A stretch of 41,773 nt of DNA from Tieghemiomyces parasiticus. Taxonomy: Eukaryota; Kickxellomycota; Dimargaritomycetes; Dimargaritales; Dimargaritaceae. This document shows, piece by piece, positions 1 to 10,158 of the stretch. Position numbers and translations under genes: made by a program. How positions within the stretch are numbered: position 1 is the stretch's first letter; each line of letters starts with the position of its first letter. The stretch is taken from the NCBI GenBank assembly GCA_027575765.1, contig JANBPT010000358.1, positions 1 to 41,773 of the forward strand. Reading direction: 5' to 3'. The notes under the pieces are model-generated. The model was not told the DNA's origin and did not search any database. It saw only the letters and a program-made list of their open reading frames with translations.

Positions 1-70
1 GAGCGGTCTAAGGCGTCACGTTAAGGCCGTGATCTCTCCGGAGGCGTGGGTTCGAATCCCACTCCGCTCA
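1..70 (+). tRNA. tRNA-Leu (anticodon AAG), 5' end cut by window edge
   Basis: The sequence starts in the D-loop. It continues through an anticodon stem TCACG/CGTGA enclosing the loop TTAAGGC, which puts AAG at the anticodon. A long class II variable arm follows, then a T-arm GTGGG-TTCGAAT-CCCAC containing the pol III B box, the 3' acceptor strand TCCGCTC and discriminator A at 70. AAG and a long variable arm indicate leucine. The 5' acceptor strand and part of the D-stem lie outside the window, so intactness cannot be judged. Confidence 0.93.
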
Positions 71-73
71 TCA

Positions 74-79
74 TTTTTT
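74..79 (+). terminator. RNA polymerase III T6 terminator
   Basis: A run of six T begins four bases after the last base of the tRNA, the usual position and form of a pol III terminator. Confidence 0.75.
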
Positions 80-3000
80 ACATATTGAACAGGTCTTTTA
101 TATCCATGACGAAGTCTTTGGGAGCGAGTGTTGTAATTTAGTATGTGTCTCTGTGGTGAAAAATTGGATGTCGAAAGTCCCACCGCTGCCAAAGTGACAC
201 CTCGCAGCTGAAACTGCATGAGTTAGTGAGTGTTTCGACCCTTTTTAAAACTGTCTTTTAATTTGCACTCCGCCTTTGTTACCGTTGGATAGCCGTGATT
301 GGTAAATATATTTTTGTAACCAAAGGTGGCGAGTGGGCCAAAGATTCATGGCAGAGGCAGTATTAGGCATTATAGAGAATAGGGACATTTATTAGTTGTA
401 GAGACAGCGAGCCGCAGAGGAGGCCCACCGCTTAACCCTTAAGTATATAATGGATGCGATAACGTGATGTTGGTCCCCCCCAACCTGGAGAGAAGGTTTT
501 TTTTTTTTGGCGGCGTTGGAGGATCAGTGTGCTTGGTTCGCCTTTCCGCCGTTGGTGGGAAACTTTGAAGTGGTTTCTGCTAATGCCAAGCCACCTCAAG
601 GCCTTTCTTCCGGTTACATTATCACTCATTCCGAAGGTTTTTAACTACGAGTATTGGTACCTACCGAAGTAACACGACGATAAAGACAAGTCCTGATTTC
701 TACATACTCTAGAATACGTACCGAATTAGTTATTCACCATCTATTACTTTTCTATCAAAGCATTACCCGTGTGCGCCATCCAACTCATTATTTCCTTTAT
801 TGTGAAGTGTTGCCAGCCGTAAATAAAAACCAGCTACAAGAAGTAAGGGCTAATAACCGGAAATAAATAAAGGCTAATAGCCTAACAAACGAAAGAGTCA
901 GAACTAAAGACTTACGAAGGAATTGAAAGGTGATGTCGAAACTAGTTGTTGATAATTGAGCTATCGTTTATTGAGTAGCAACCCAGAGGGTCTTTTATAT
1001 CAAAGAATGTCCGGTATCATTTGTAGCGGCTACGGCTGGGGTTAGGGGAGAACCCAAGGACGACAGTGCGAGGTGGGGCTAGCACCAAGGCGAATATAGA
1101 GGCAGCTGCGCGACTACCGTATCACTAAGGAAGAATCGTGATGGAAGCTAAGCCCTAAAAGGATAGAGGCGGAAGTTTCTGTCAAAGAGAGGGCGCTGTT
1201 CAGCATATCAGGAAGGTTGGCGTCGCCATAAAGGAGCATGGATTAGAGGAAGAGCTAGTGGAAGGAAAATGCTTGGGTAAAGAGAGAAGAGGTAGATATG
1301 CAGCAACTGCTCGGATCAGTAGTTTAGGAAACTACATTGCCCATGTGCGCCCTCAGAATTCTCGTGTTCGTTTATTTTATATCGTACCATGTGGTAAGTC
1401 TGAACGCGATCCGAAATCTAGTATTAATAAAGGATGCTGGCTATTCTTTATTGAATATTTATTTGGTGCTTTATATAAGGCACCGACCTGCGACTTGGCC
1501 TTATCAGTTGGTGCTAGTGTAGAGGATAATGGAATCGTAAGGAATTTTAGCAAATGTCATTCGAAAGGACTGGTCTAAGTGGCTAATATGAGTAGTAGAG
1601 TGTAGGTGGAGTATTTAGCTATTATTCTTGCTAGGTGCATGAGAGGCGGCCCAGGTGGGTGGCAAAGTCGTGGGTGGCTGTCGCCTCGTGCATGATGGTA
1701 AGGCCGTTCTAGGTGACCACAACCCAAAAACAGTTATAAATCGTAAGAGCATCAAAGGACCTAGAAACAATCTTGTACCAACTTTTTATCTTCCACCCAG
1801 AACATCGCCTATCCTCCCTCTTACGCTATCTTTGCCTACCACCTGATCTCCTCCTGCCATGCGACTTGTCAACAAAAACCCGCCCACTCGCTACGCGGAA
1901 CATGGCCTTCCTCGAAACCCAAACACCACACTTGCGGCTCACCCCGTGTACAATGGACGCCTGAAGATGATGCAGCCGCTCGAGCCACCCATCTTGCAAG
2001 TGTCCTGACTGATATTATTCATATCGTAATGGTAAGGCGTGGTAACTGGGCTTTATGCAGTGAAACGGTGGCTGACCCTAATGGCCAATCGGCAGGGCAG
2101 CTGTGACAAACGATACAAGTGCGGTAGATACCAGGCCCATGCACCATGCAGTATTTTGGGCCTAAATGACCACCATGGGCTACATAATCTGGATGATGGA
2201 ATTCGCCCAATCGCAGCATACGAAACAAATTGATAAGATCTCAATAATTCACTCGTAAGGGGCATACGCAAACCGAAGCATGAGGGAGTCTGGCAGGTAG
2301 CAAGGGTAGGTTGAGGATGCAGACATCTGGAGAACCTGTGACCTAGTAGAGAGACAAGGCGCAAGCAGAGATGCTACGGCCGAGGCCAGACTGACCGCCT
2401 CAACCCAAGTGCCTTCCGAGGGTAGCAGGGCTAGAAAGGACTGGCTGTTGGTGCTATCTGCACGGCGGGAAACCTGGCCTCTTACGATTTAAGTCTGGCT
2501 ACATACCTGACCTAGGGGGGCTGTGCAACTTATGACCGTCGTGTGCTAGTAGCCCTCTCAGTGCGCGTGAGATGCTGCTAAATGGATATGCCAAAGATGA
2601 TCAGGCCCCATCATGCTATAGCAGACCCTTCCCTGACCATCGTTAATCGAAAGGTCGCCACCGGACGTAGTACTACCGTACTTGGGCTCTAGCCTTCCTG
2701 AGCTCGCTCGTTTAGAATAGAGCCGTTTAGCGGTGGGGGGGGGCAGGGCCCTATCTGTTCATCGTGACTGGTCTGGCGCCATTTCAGGGGGTCGATGACA
2801 GCCAAGGACCACCATGCTCTCGATCTTTAAAATAGTTCCCTAGGTACCATAGGTTTATTCGACACTCCACATGACATCGGCAAAGGCCGCGTGGATTAGA
2901 TAAACGGCCAATAATACCTGGCATACACTACTTGCGACACTCGTACGGACCCCCCATTTTCAGACCAAACCTCGGCAAGGCCTAAAGCAATGTACCTGAT

Positions 3001-3153
3001 CAGTTGGCGCAAGAGGGAAAGACGGCCCCTGTAACCATTTCCAATCGGCTTTAAAACGGTATGGACTGGGCTGTGCCCCGGAGAGCTGGGCGGAGTGTAT
3101 CGGGGGGCGTTTATTGCTTACAAGGATATACACCCACGTGCTGCAATGGAGGT
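80..3153. other. Gene-poor stretch, no supported gene
   Basis: Only short open frames occur on either strand (106 codons at most). None shows a recognisable motif, splice pattern or codon bias like the real genes downstream. Base composition is mixed. I see no tRNA B box or repeat array. It reads as intergenic or decayed sequence. Confidence 0.5.
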
Positions 3154-3567
3154 CTAAATATGTGACGAAACGTCTGAGGTGCACTGGGAAACGAACAAGA
3201 AAGGGTGGAAACCGATTGCTGGCCAGTGGGCCAAGGGTACGCCCTTGGGGTCTGGACTACCCACCTGCTTCTTGCCCTTGGTCTTCTCGCACTCGTCGAG
3301 GGCCTCGGCCTCCTTCTTGTCCCACCCGAGGGCCTCACGACCCTTGGTGGTGAGGGTGTCGACAGCGGCACCCGTGGCGACTAGCTTGGCGATTTCGGCG
3401 GCGACCTTCTTGGCGTTCGCTGGAAGGCTGCGGCGGACCAGGGTTGGGTTCTGGTTGCCGGTCACAATGACAGAAGCGCCGGCGGAGAAGGTGGCCTAAA
3501 CACCGGTGGTTAGGGTGCAGGCAGTGACGGCAAGGGCGAGGAGGGAGGCGGTACGGATAAGATGCAT
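3154..3567 (-). pseudogene. Small secreted protein, in-frame TAG after the signal peptide (paralogue 1)
   Basis: From ATG at 3567-3565 the frame encodes a signal-peptide-like start (MHLIRTASLLALAVTACTL) and then meets TAG at 3498-3496, codon 24. The same frame continues open with biased GCC/AAG/GTC codons: an LVRRSLP motif, then a lysine/alanine-rich helical segment (VAAEIAKLVATGAAV, later EALGWDKKEAEALDECEK). The 3' end is unclear; the frame runs to 3154, but coding-like composition fades after about 3250. The segment LVRRSLP...K-V-x2-A-A-E-I is shared with the element at 4952-5245, so these are paralogues. A TATA box lies upstream. TAG ends MSH4 and the 939-residue gene here, so it is a genuine stop and the copy is probably broken. 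The family is not recognised. Confidence 0.6.
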
Positions 3568-3700
3568 CGTTGGTGGCTAAGGGGGGGGTGAGAGTGCAGA
3601 TGGTGGGTGGGTGTACGAAGGGACAGTGGGTACGTGTAAATAGTGGTGTGTGTCAGAGGGATAGCTTGATGAGGTGGTCGACAGTGGACTCTCCCTGGAC

Positions 3701-3708
3701 CTTTTATA
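3701..3708 (-). promoter_or_regulatory. TATA box of small secreted-protein paralogue 1
   Basis: The minus strand reads TATAAAAG here, about 135 bases upstream of the ATG at 3567, within an otherwise pyrimidine-rich leader. Its survival suggests that the gene was lost recently or that its promoter may still fire. Confidence 0.45.
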
Positions 3709-4951
3709 GCCGCCGTCTCCGGTAGAGTCTGGACAATAAGGAGCTGCTAGCAAGGCCGTATTCTATGGCATGACCCGCAATAGCTCAAGGCAAGCGAGGA
3801 ACAGAGAACAGATCCGAATTCCTGGCTTTTCAGAGCTTTGTTAACAGTTCTAACCCGACACAGGTTGGCACGAATTCCCAGCTCTATTTAGAAGGGATAC
3901 CTTGCTCTGCTGCGCAACCGCGCGGCTACTGGTAGGTCAATATTGAAGAGGTCGGGAGGGCATAGCGAATCCAGCATCAAAGGGTGTGCCTCCTAATTGA
4001 GTGAATGGCTGTCTAAACGGCCGCCCCGAGTAGGGTTATGAACTCTAAATCTTTACCGCAGAGACCAGGTCTTGCTGAAGTGAGGTAAAGCGAACTACCG
4101 AGTGTCCGCCTGGGGTATATAGAAACCAGCGATTTGCTTTCTTTAGGAGCCCGAAGTGGATACAACATTGGCGTACCGTGTAATGAAGCACTGCACGTCG
4201 CGTCAGCGGAAAGTAGATGCAAGCATACACATATGTTAAGTTATCGTGTCGAAATCGCCGACTGAAGTGGAGTTCAAGGACCGCCTGCAAGTTCGGGGCT
4301 TGATTCGGTACGAGAACTGGGCTTTACGAGCGGAGATGGAAGGCGGTCACCCTGACCATGTAAGCTCTCCACTCGACCGTACCGTGAGAGACGAATACAC
4401 GGTTAAGGCGGCAGGCCGGAAGCACCAATCGCCGCGGCTCTCCATAACGGGCTTGCTGTGGAGGCCCGCTTTACCACTCACAATGTCAAGGACATGCCGC
4501 TCCCGTTTGCATCGTTTGGCGATTCTAGCTATTCATACCGATCTAGCTGGGACACCCGCACCACCACCTCCCGCCTACCATAGGTTCTCCCTAATTGCCT
4601 CTATCCTAATAAGATGTGCACTGTTCCAATCTATTCCGGGTTCGTCCTGATTTGAGCACCCGAGCCTTCGCCTTATGGACGCTCGACAGTTTGACTGAAT
4701 TTTCATCCACCCTCGCACCTGTCCTACCCTTTTTTTCGCATGGTGCGCTTTCGGGCAACCTCCAGGATTGGGGGGCCAGCGGTGTCTAATGGAATATGCT
4801 GGTGGTAACTAGCTTTATTGTGCGGATTATTAAGTGTTGCAAGGCAAAAGTTCTAGGTCTTAGGTTAACCGTAGCGGCCAACCGGGGTGGTGGACCAGCC
4901 GCATGGCGTGGTATACAATATATCGATCGCCGAGGCGGCCCCCCCCTCCAC
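3709..4951. other. Intergenic stretch between the two secreted-protein relics
   Basis: Apart from repeat copy A at 3987-4127, I see nothing supported. The longest open frame (4246-4650 plus) has no recognisable domain, no coding-like codon bias and no relation to a neighbour. Confidence 0.45.
3987..4127 (+). repeat. Dispersed repeat, copy A
   Basis: These 141 bases match the reverse complement of 41633-41773 base for base in length, with roughly 16 substitutions (near 89 percent identity, counted by eye). Similarity fades after 4127. The other copy stops at the window edge, so the 5' limit of the unit is not known. No coding potential or terminal inverted repeats are evident. It could be a fragment of a transposon or a non-coding repeat family. 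Confidence 0.8.
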
Positions 4952-5245
4952 TTATTTTCTACTGTCCTCACAGGCCTGGATGGCTTTGACTAACTCCTGG
5001 GCCTTTTCCTCGATGGCCTGGTCCTTGTAGCCCATAACTACCTTACACTTCTCAATGGAAAGGTTAAGGACTGTACCGCTTACCACCACGGTGCCGATTT
5101 CGGCGGCGATCTTGACGACCTTCTAGGGAAGGCTACGGCGAACCAGGGCGGGGCGATGAATTTGCTCGGTCAAGCCTGCTGTAGTAAATTCGGTGGTGGC
5201 AAGGACGACCAGCGCGAAGAGCGGGACGGCACGAGTCAGGTATAT
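4952..5245 (-). pseudogene. Small secreted protein, start codon lost and internal TAG (paralogue 2)
   Basis: Aligned with the element at 3154-3567, the start codon is ATA (5245-5243). It is followed by a hydrophobic leader (LTRAVPLFALVVLATTEF), the shared motif LVRRSLP, then TAG at 5125-5123 (codon 41). The frame stays open after it through KVVKIAAEIG, a lysine-rich stretch, MGYKDQAIEEKAQELVKAIQ, ACEDSRK and TAA at 4954-4952. There is no frameshift across 98 codons. Alignment to paralogue 1 suggests a small deletion near the TAG. It is read as a decaying copy of a small, helical, lysine-rich secreted protein. The function is not recognised. Confidence 0.6.
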
Positions 5246-7153
5246 TGTGTTGGGAAGGAGGTGGGTGGTGTAAGACTGGGGTGGTTTTAAGGGAAAGGGA
5301 GGTGGGAAACACTGCAGTGGAGGATAGGGTTGGTGGTGACTAGGCCATACACGGTGCACCTGACCCTTCTGACACACCCAGTACGGGCGTAGCAGCCTCC
5401 ATAGTGGGGCAGCAAGGGCGTTTCGAGCCCAGGCCCCGATATGCCACTTCCTGTCACTAAGGCCTTGATGAATCGGTGACTTCTGGGTCAGGGTTGGCTT
5501 GCTCCGGATAAGAGATATCCGCTGCATCACCCTGCGTACACACCAGTTCACCTTGACCTGAAAAGTATAACTACCAACGTAGTAGAATTTCAAATATACA
5601 AACAGACTAAGGACAGTGTAATTCGGCCATACGCGGTGTAGGAGAGCGCAAGGAGTAAGGAAAACCAGCAAGCAACTAAGATGCGCCATGTAGTGAACAA
5701 AGAAGCCTCGACGCTGGGAACTTCCAGCTGTCTATGGTGGCCCAGCACTTGTATTGGAACATATAGGCACGACTTCCGCTCCATCTAGCCATACCCTAAT
5801 GACCTTGGTCAACAAAGCCGGTTTCCACTCTGTACCATTGGCGTATGTGGGTATAAGAGTTAGGGCTAGATGGTAGAGAAGGGAGGTAATGGTGGAATAT
5901 TATACGTCAACCCCGACCATCGTGGCATCCCATTTACTTGCGGACAACCACCCATGTATAGGCTGACCGCGTTTGCATGGGCCATGCTCTCCTTGAAGAG
6001 GACTGCTACCGGCGTGGTCACGCATCAGGCGCCACTGATAAAGTTTGCGGAGGTGTACGCTGGGCCCTGCTCGAGGAAGCATCCGGACTAGCCAATAGGT
6101 GGCTGACCGGGGACTGGTACGCCCCCCCCTTCTATTACGACGCGCGCCGTGTAGTGGGGCCCTGTAGGTGGGTAGATTCGTCGGCGGCCGGGTTCCCTGT
6201 AGCCTTACCGACGGCCACCGTCACCGCCAGGTACGCATTGAAGAAATCATCCGAAGAACATTACCGAGGGTCGCGTGATGGCAGGCGGGACACTATCGCT
6301 ACTGGCGACCTGATTTCGCGGGCCTGGATTTTCCAATCCACCTGTGGGACTAGGTTGCCAGCCATGGGGGTTGGTAGATGAAAATATCCATTTCGGACCC
6401 GATGCTTCATATTGGCAAGCTGGGCCACCCATGCCCCCGTAGAATGGCACGGAGCCCTTCTTATGGCATAAGCCTAGACAACAGCTCGCACCGGAGTGCA
6501 AGGGGATGGCCACTGCTATGGATACACGGCCACTAGAGTATGGCTAAGCGGCGTAGTGCCCATAGATTGGCATCGTTAGTCTCCCGTCAGATACCCTCCT
6601 TCCTTGCCATCCCTGGCTGTGGCACAGCAGCGGTCGGCAAGACCAGGGGCAATCGAAAATGGCCACACCATCACAACCAGTCGGTTAACATTGCTTCATC
6701 TGTATTGCTTTGTTGGGCTACCTTCAGTGGTTTAATGGTCCGGTCGACAAGCAGTGGTCAATTCCACCCCTCATAGATTTGACCCTTCCTTCCACGTCTC
6801 CTTTTTCTCGTCCATATCATACCACTAGTCCTGCCCTGCGGACAGCCACGCTTCACACCCAATGTAAAATCGCCTAGCTAGGACCACATGATTGCCTGAA
6901 GGTCGTCAGTCTCTTTGGAAATCCACTCTGCTGTAGCCCCTACTTTCTGGTATTGCTCGACAGTTTATAGCGCTCGCTACTTCGTGGTGACCTTCTTACC
7001 TCTCATATTAAACTACTAAGTTGTATATCCGTTTATTGACACCACACGCAGTATAGTTGTTTCGGCCCATAACCGCGTTCATCATCCGGCGGAATGAAAT
7101 AAAAAGTAAAGGCGAGTATTCAAAATTTTGGGAACATAATCGAGGGAATATGA
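5246..7153. other. Gene-poor stretch
   Basis: Open frames up to 188 codons occur (5123-5689 minus, 5977-6381 plus), but they lack domains, splice support and the codon bias of the real genes. Two partial 18-base matches (around 5343-5360 and 5626-5643, core GGCCATAC) are the only internal similarity noticed. I support no gene here. Confidence 0.4.
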
Positions 7154-8931
7154 TCAAAGAGCCGTCGATAAGGGGAATGCCCCGGCTGAACTCCACGGGG
7201 ATTCGAAGAGCCGAACCTCGAGCCCAAGCGTGTCCTTGACATTAAACATACGTTGTTGGAAGGAAAATGGCATGGGAAGACGACCTCTGCTAACATTACG
7301 AAGGCTAGGGTCAATCGCAATAGCAGCCACTATCTGCTTCATAATTGATTCTGCTGCGGCGTGGTACTTTGCTAGCAGGGCCCACAGGTAACATCCATAG
7401 CGGAAGATTTGGAGCTCAGCGGCATGCTGCGGACTGTCACTCAGATCCATCGAACTGCCGGCCGAATAGCGGTAACCGCTGTAGTACAAGTCGGGATCGG
7501 GGCGATGGCCAAACTGATGGAGTATCACATAGGCCAAGGTGTGGACTTGGCTCCTTGAACTATCTCCTCGCCCCACGCCAAAGTCTTGTACAAATCGATT
7601 CAGCGCGTCAACCTTACCGCGCTCAGCAAAACTCATAACCACCCATTGTGGGAACCACTCTCTGATAAACTTTTTCGCCATCTGGATCAGGTGTTCCTGG
7701 TTGTCAAATTCAATGAGAGCTCGGAATTTTTCACTCCATACGTGGTCCTTGGCCGCTTCCAGTTTCAAGTCTCCACTTTCTAGCATATCCTCTCCCACTT
7801 CTACCACCCGCTTCAGGAGATCCACGTCGCCAAGTTCAATGGCCGCAAAGTAAGGAAACTTCTCGACCCCCTTATAACTAATATCTGGCACCTTGAGGAA
7901 GCGTGTAGAGGTTTCGAACTCGGAGAAAGCAGCGCCAAGCATGTTGGCCGGGGGTACACGACGGGCGGGAGCCATATTAACGATCGGTACAGGATGAAGA
8001 TTCTGAGCGTTCTGGTTAGCCGAAGGTTGGCCCAGGTCTTCCTCGGCCTGCGCATCCTCAGCCCCCTCCCCCTCATGCTCTTCGCCGGTTAGCCGACGCT
8101 CCCGTTCCAATTCAGGGATACGCGACAGGAACGTGTCTACTCTCTCTCTACACTCGGCCATATCAACAGCATAACCAAGGGCGACGGCCTGGAAGGCGGC
8201 GGCGAATGTAGGGTATAATTCGGAGGCCCTGACCGATCCTTGAGCAATAGGTGAGTCAGTCACATCTGGGACGTTGGAAAGTCGATTATCCGGCAGAACT
8301 AGATCGGGAATAGCGCCCTGTGGAGCTAAGTTAGGTTCAGCCGCTGGTAGTTCCGTAGACGGCCTTGCGGGCATATGCAATATTTCACGGAGCGAAGCCA
8401 CTTTTTTTTCGAGGAACTGCCATATATCGTGATAGGTTTAGGATTCGAGATTGCCCACTTGTAGAGCCAGTAATGACATGGTTAGTATCAATGGAGCTGG
8501 GGGAGGGGTGAGACTAGGGGGTGCTTTTACGCCTCGGGGTGTAATCCCTTGGCAGTGGACGTTATTCGCCACTTGATGCATGGCAATAGGAATGGAATAC
8601 TACAAGGACTGCGTAGGGACGGCCTACTTACCTCCCGGTACTTCATAATCTCAGGGGCGACCAGTTGATTAACGGAGGTGCAGGTCAGTCGAATTTGCTT
8701 CAGGTCTTGGGCACTGAGATGGCTGAAGTAATTGTACAGCAGCTCTGAGGGCTGCTTGAGTAGATTACAGGGCACACCGGGCTGAGTGGGGCCCGAGGGC
8801 ACATCGACCTGCTGCGTGTGAGTAGCTGAAGAGGCAGACTGCCCTAAAACCATAGGCCTAGGCAGCCCGCTCCCCCCGACGACAGAAAAGCCGGCGTAGG
8901 CGAACAGACTTAGACACAGTACGGTGCGCAT
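7154..8931 (-). CDS. Secreted or membrane-anchored F-box-like protein, 2 exons
   Basis: Model: exon 1 8931-8632, exon 2 8416-7154, phase 0, 520 residues. The donor is GTAAGT at 8631. The acceptor CAG at 8419-8417 is the one that keeps frame, and a perfect TACTAAC branch site sits at 8487-8481. Residues 1-20 form a signal-peptide-like hydrophobic start (LCLSLFAYAGFSVVGG). Residues about 58-93 look like an F-box (PSELLYNYFSHLSAQDLKQI, then RLTC). An acidic linker lies at about 212-229, and the C-terminal half appears helical with no domain I recognise. F-box proteins normally recruit substrates to SCF ubiquitin ligases in the cytosol, so a secretion signal is odd. A host-directed effector or a lineage-specific family is possible. 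The hydrophobic start could instead be a membrane anchor. Confidence 0.7.
8481..8487 (-). promoter_or_regulatory. Intron branch site TACTAAC of the F-box-like gene
   Basis: The minus strand carries the canonical fungal branch-point sequence inside the 215-base intron, 61 bases before the chosen acceptor. It supports splicing of the two exons. Confidence 0.65.
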
Positions 8932-10158
8932 GTTGGATCGCCTGGGGAAAGCTCGGAAGGTCCTAAGTATCGTCCGTAGGGTACCAAAGGACAGACGTGG
9001 GTGACTGCAGTGAGACTATAGGAGGGTTGGCTACTGATTGTCCGTAAGGGAAACTCGGTGCGATCCGGCCCACCTTCAGTAAGGTTAGCTTAACATGCCA
9101 GGGCGCCAAGTAAAGTCCATGCTGGGGTGTGGCCATAGTTAGGGAGACCATAAGATATTAACTAAAAAACGTAGGCACTTACGGAGTTCGCACAAAGACG
9201 CAGGGTAGGATTCAGTCACGTAAACGATTAGATTGCGATTGCTGGTGCGCAAAAGCTACAATACGAGTGAGGATCACGTTGCCGCTGGGGGTGCGGCGGT
9301 TGATACTTTTATATTAGCCAGACGCCCGGATATCACTCCCCTGTTCCGACCCCGCCAGGCGGGAATGCAAATCGCCACCCGGGGCATAGAAGTGGGCATT
9401 GGCCCCGTCCGGCTTTGCACCATATCCGATAGGAGAGTGAGTGAGAGATACGGGGGCTTTCCTCAAAATAAGCGGCAGATTCGATCAACTCGTCTCAATT
9501 ACAGCGGATAAAAGGTGAGGAAAAACCACATAGGGGGTACGTGAGTGGTACCAGCGTCTCACATCGAACCTGGCCCCAGTACCGTTCACGCTTCCAGGTG
9601 TCATTGCCTGGAATTGGCTAACGGATGCGCAAAAGGCTGGTGCTTATCAGTTGTGCTGGGGGTCGCGCAGCGACTTATGGTACCCTCTGTCGGGAGTTCA
9701 ACACAGAGCACAGCCGGTGGCTTCGTAGCGCACCGGTGCGGCCGTTCGGACGTAAACCGCACTCATAACCCACCGACCCTCACGCTCCGTCCTGGTCGCC
9801 GCTGGTCCTAAGCTGCGGGATAGTATCGGAGTTGGGAGGTGCCTTTCCACTGGGCGCTACGCGGTGACACAAAGGTTAGCCCCCGTCCGAGGCCGAAGCC
9901 CAGTTAAGAACGGTAGTTTTTGGGACTTGGCTGGCGGGACCATGGCACCGTGAGCAAACCGCTCACCGCCACCCACGCCTAGGCGAGCCTTGCTGCATCA
10001 CTGTGGAGGCGGATCGGAGGTCCGCCAACAATAATTTCCCGGTCTGCTCCTGGCGGTAGCAATGACGCCGGGCCCCAATTGGATCAATCGGTCATCTCCC
10101 CCTCCTACCTCTCCACTCTTCCCCTTTTCCCATTTCCCCGGTTTCCCTAATTCAAGCT
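8932..10158. other. Intergenic stretch, promoter side of two divergent genes
   Basis: No gene is supported. Short frames such as 9545-9811 plus lack any domain. The last 60 bases before CCT3 are strongly pyrimidine-rich, a typical fungal leader. Confidence 0.45.

Noticed and set aside
3987..4127. Repeat-induced point mutation signature
   Set aside because: Differences between the two copies are mostly transitions but occur in both directions and include transversions; two copies are too few to judge.
3496..5125. TAG as a reassigned sense codon
   Set aside because: MSH4 and the 939-residue gene both end in TAG at family-appropriate or coding-consistent positions, so TAG is a stop; the two secreted-protein copies are better read as broken.
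4246..6381. ORFs 4246-4650 plus and 5977-6381 plus as genes
   Set aside because: No domain, no coding-like codon bias, no promoter or splice context, and they lie in a region of decayed sequence.
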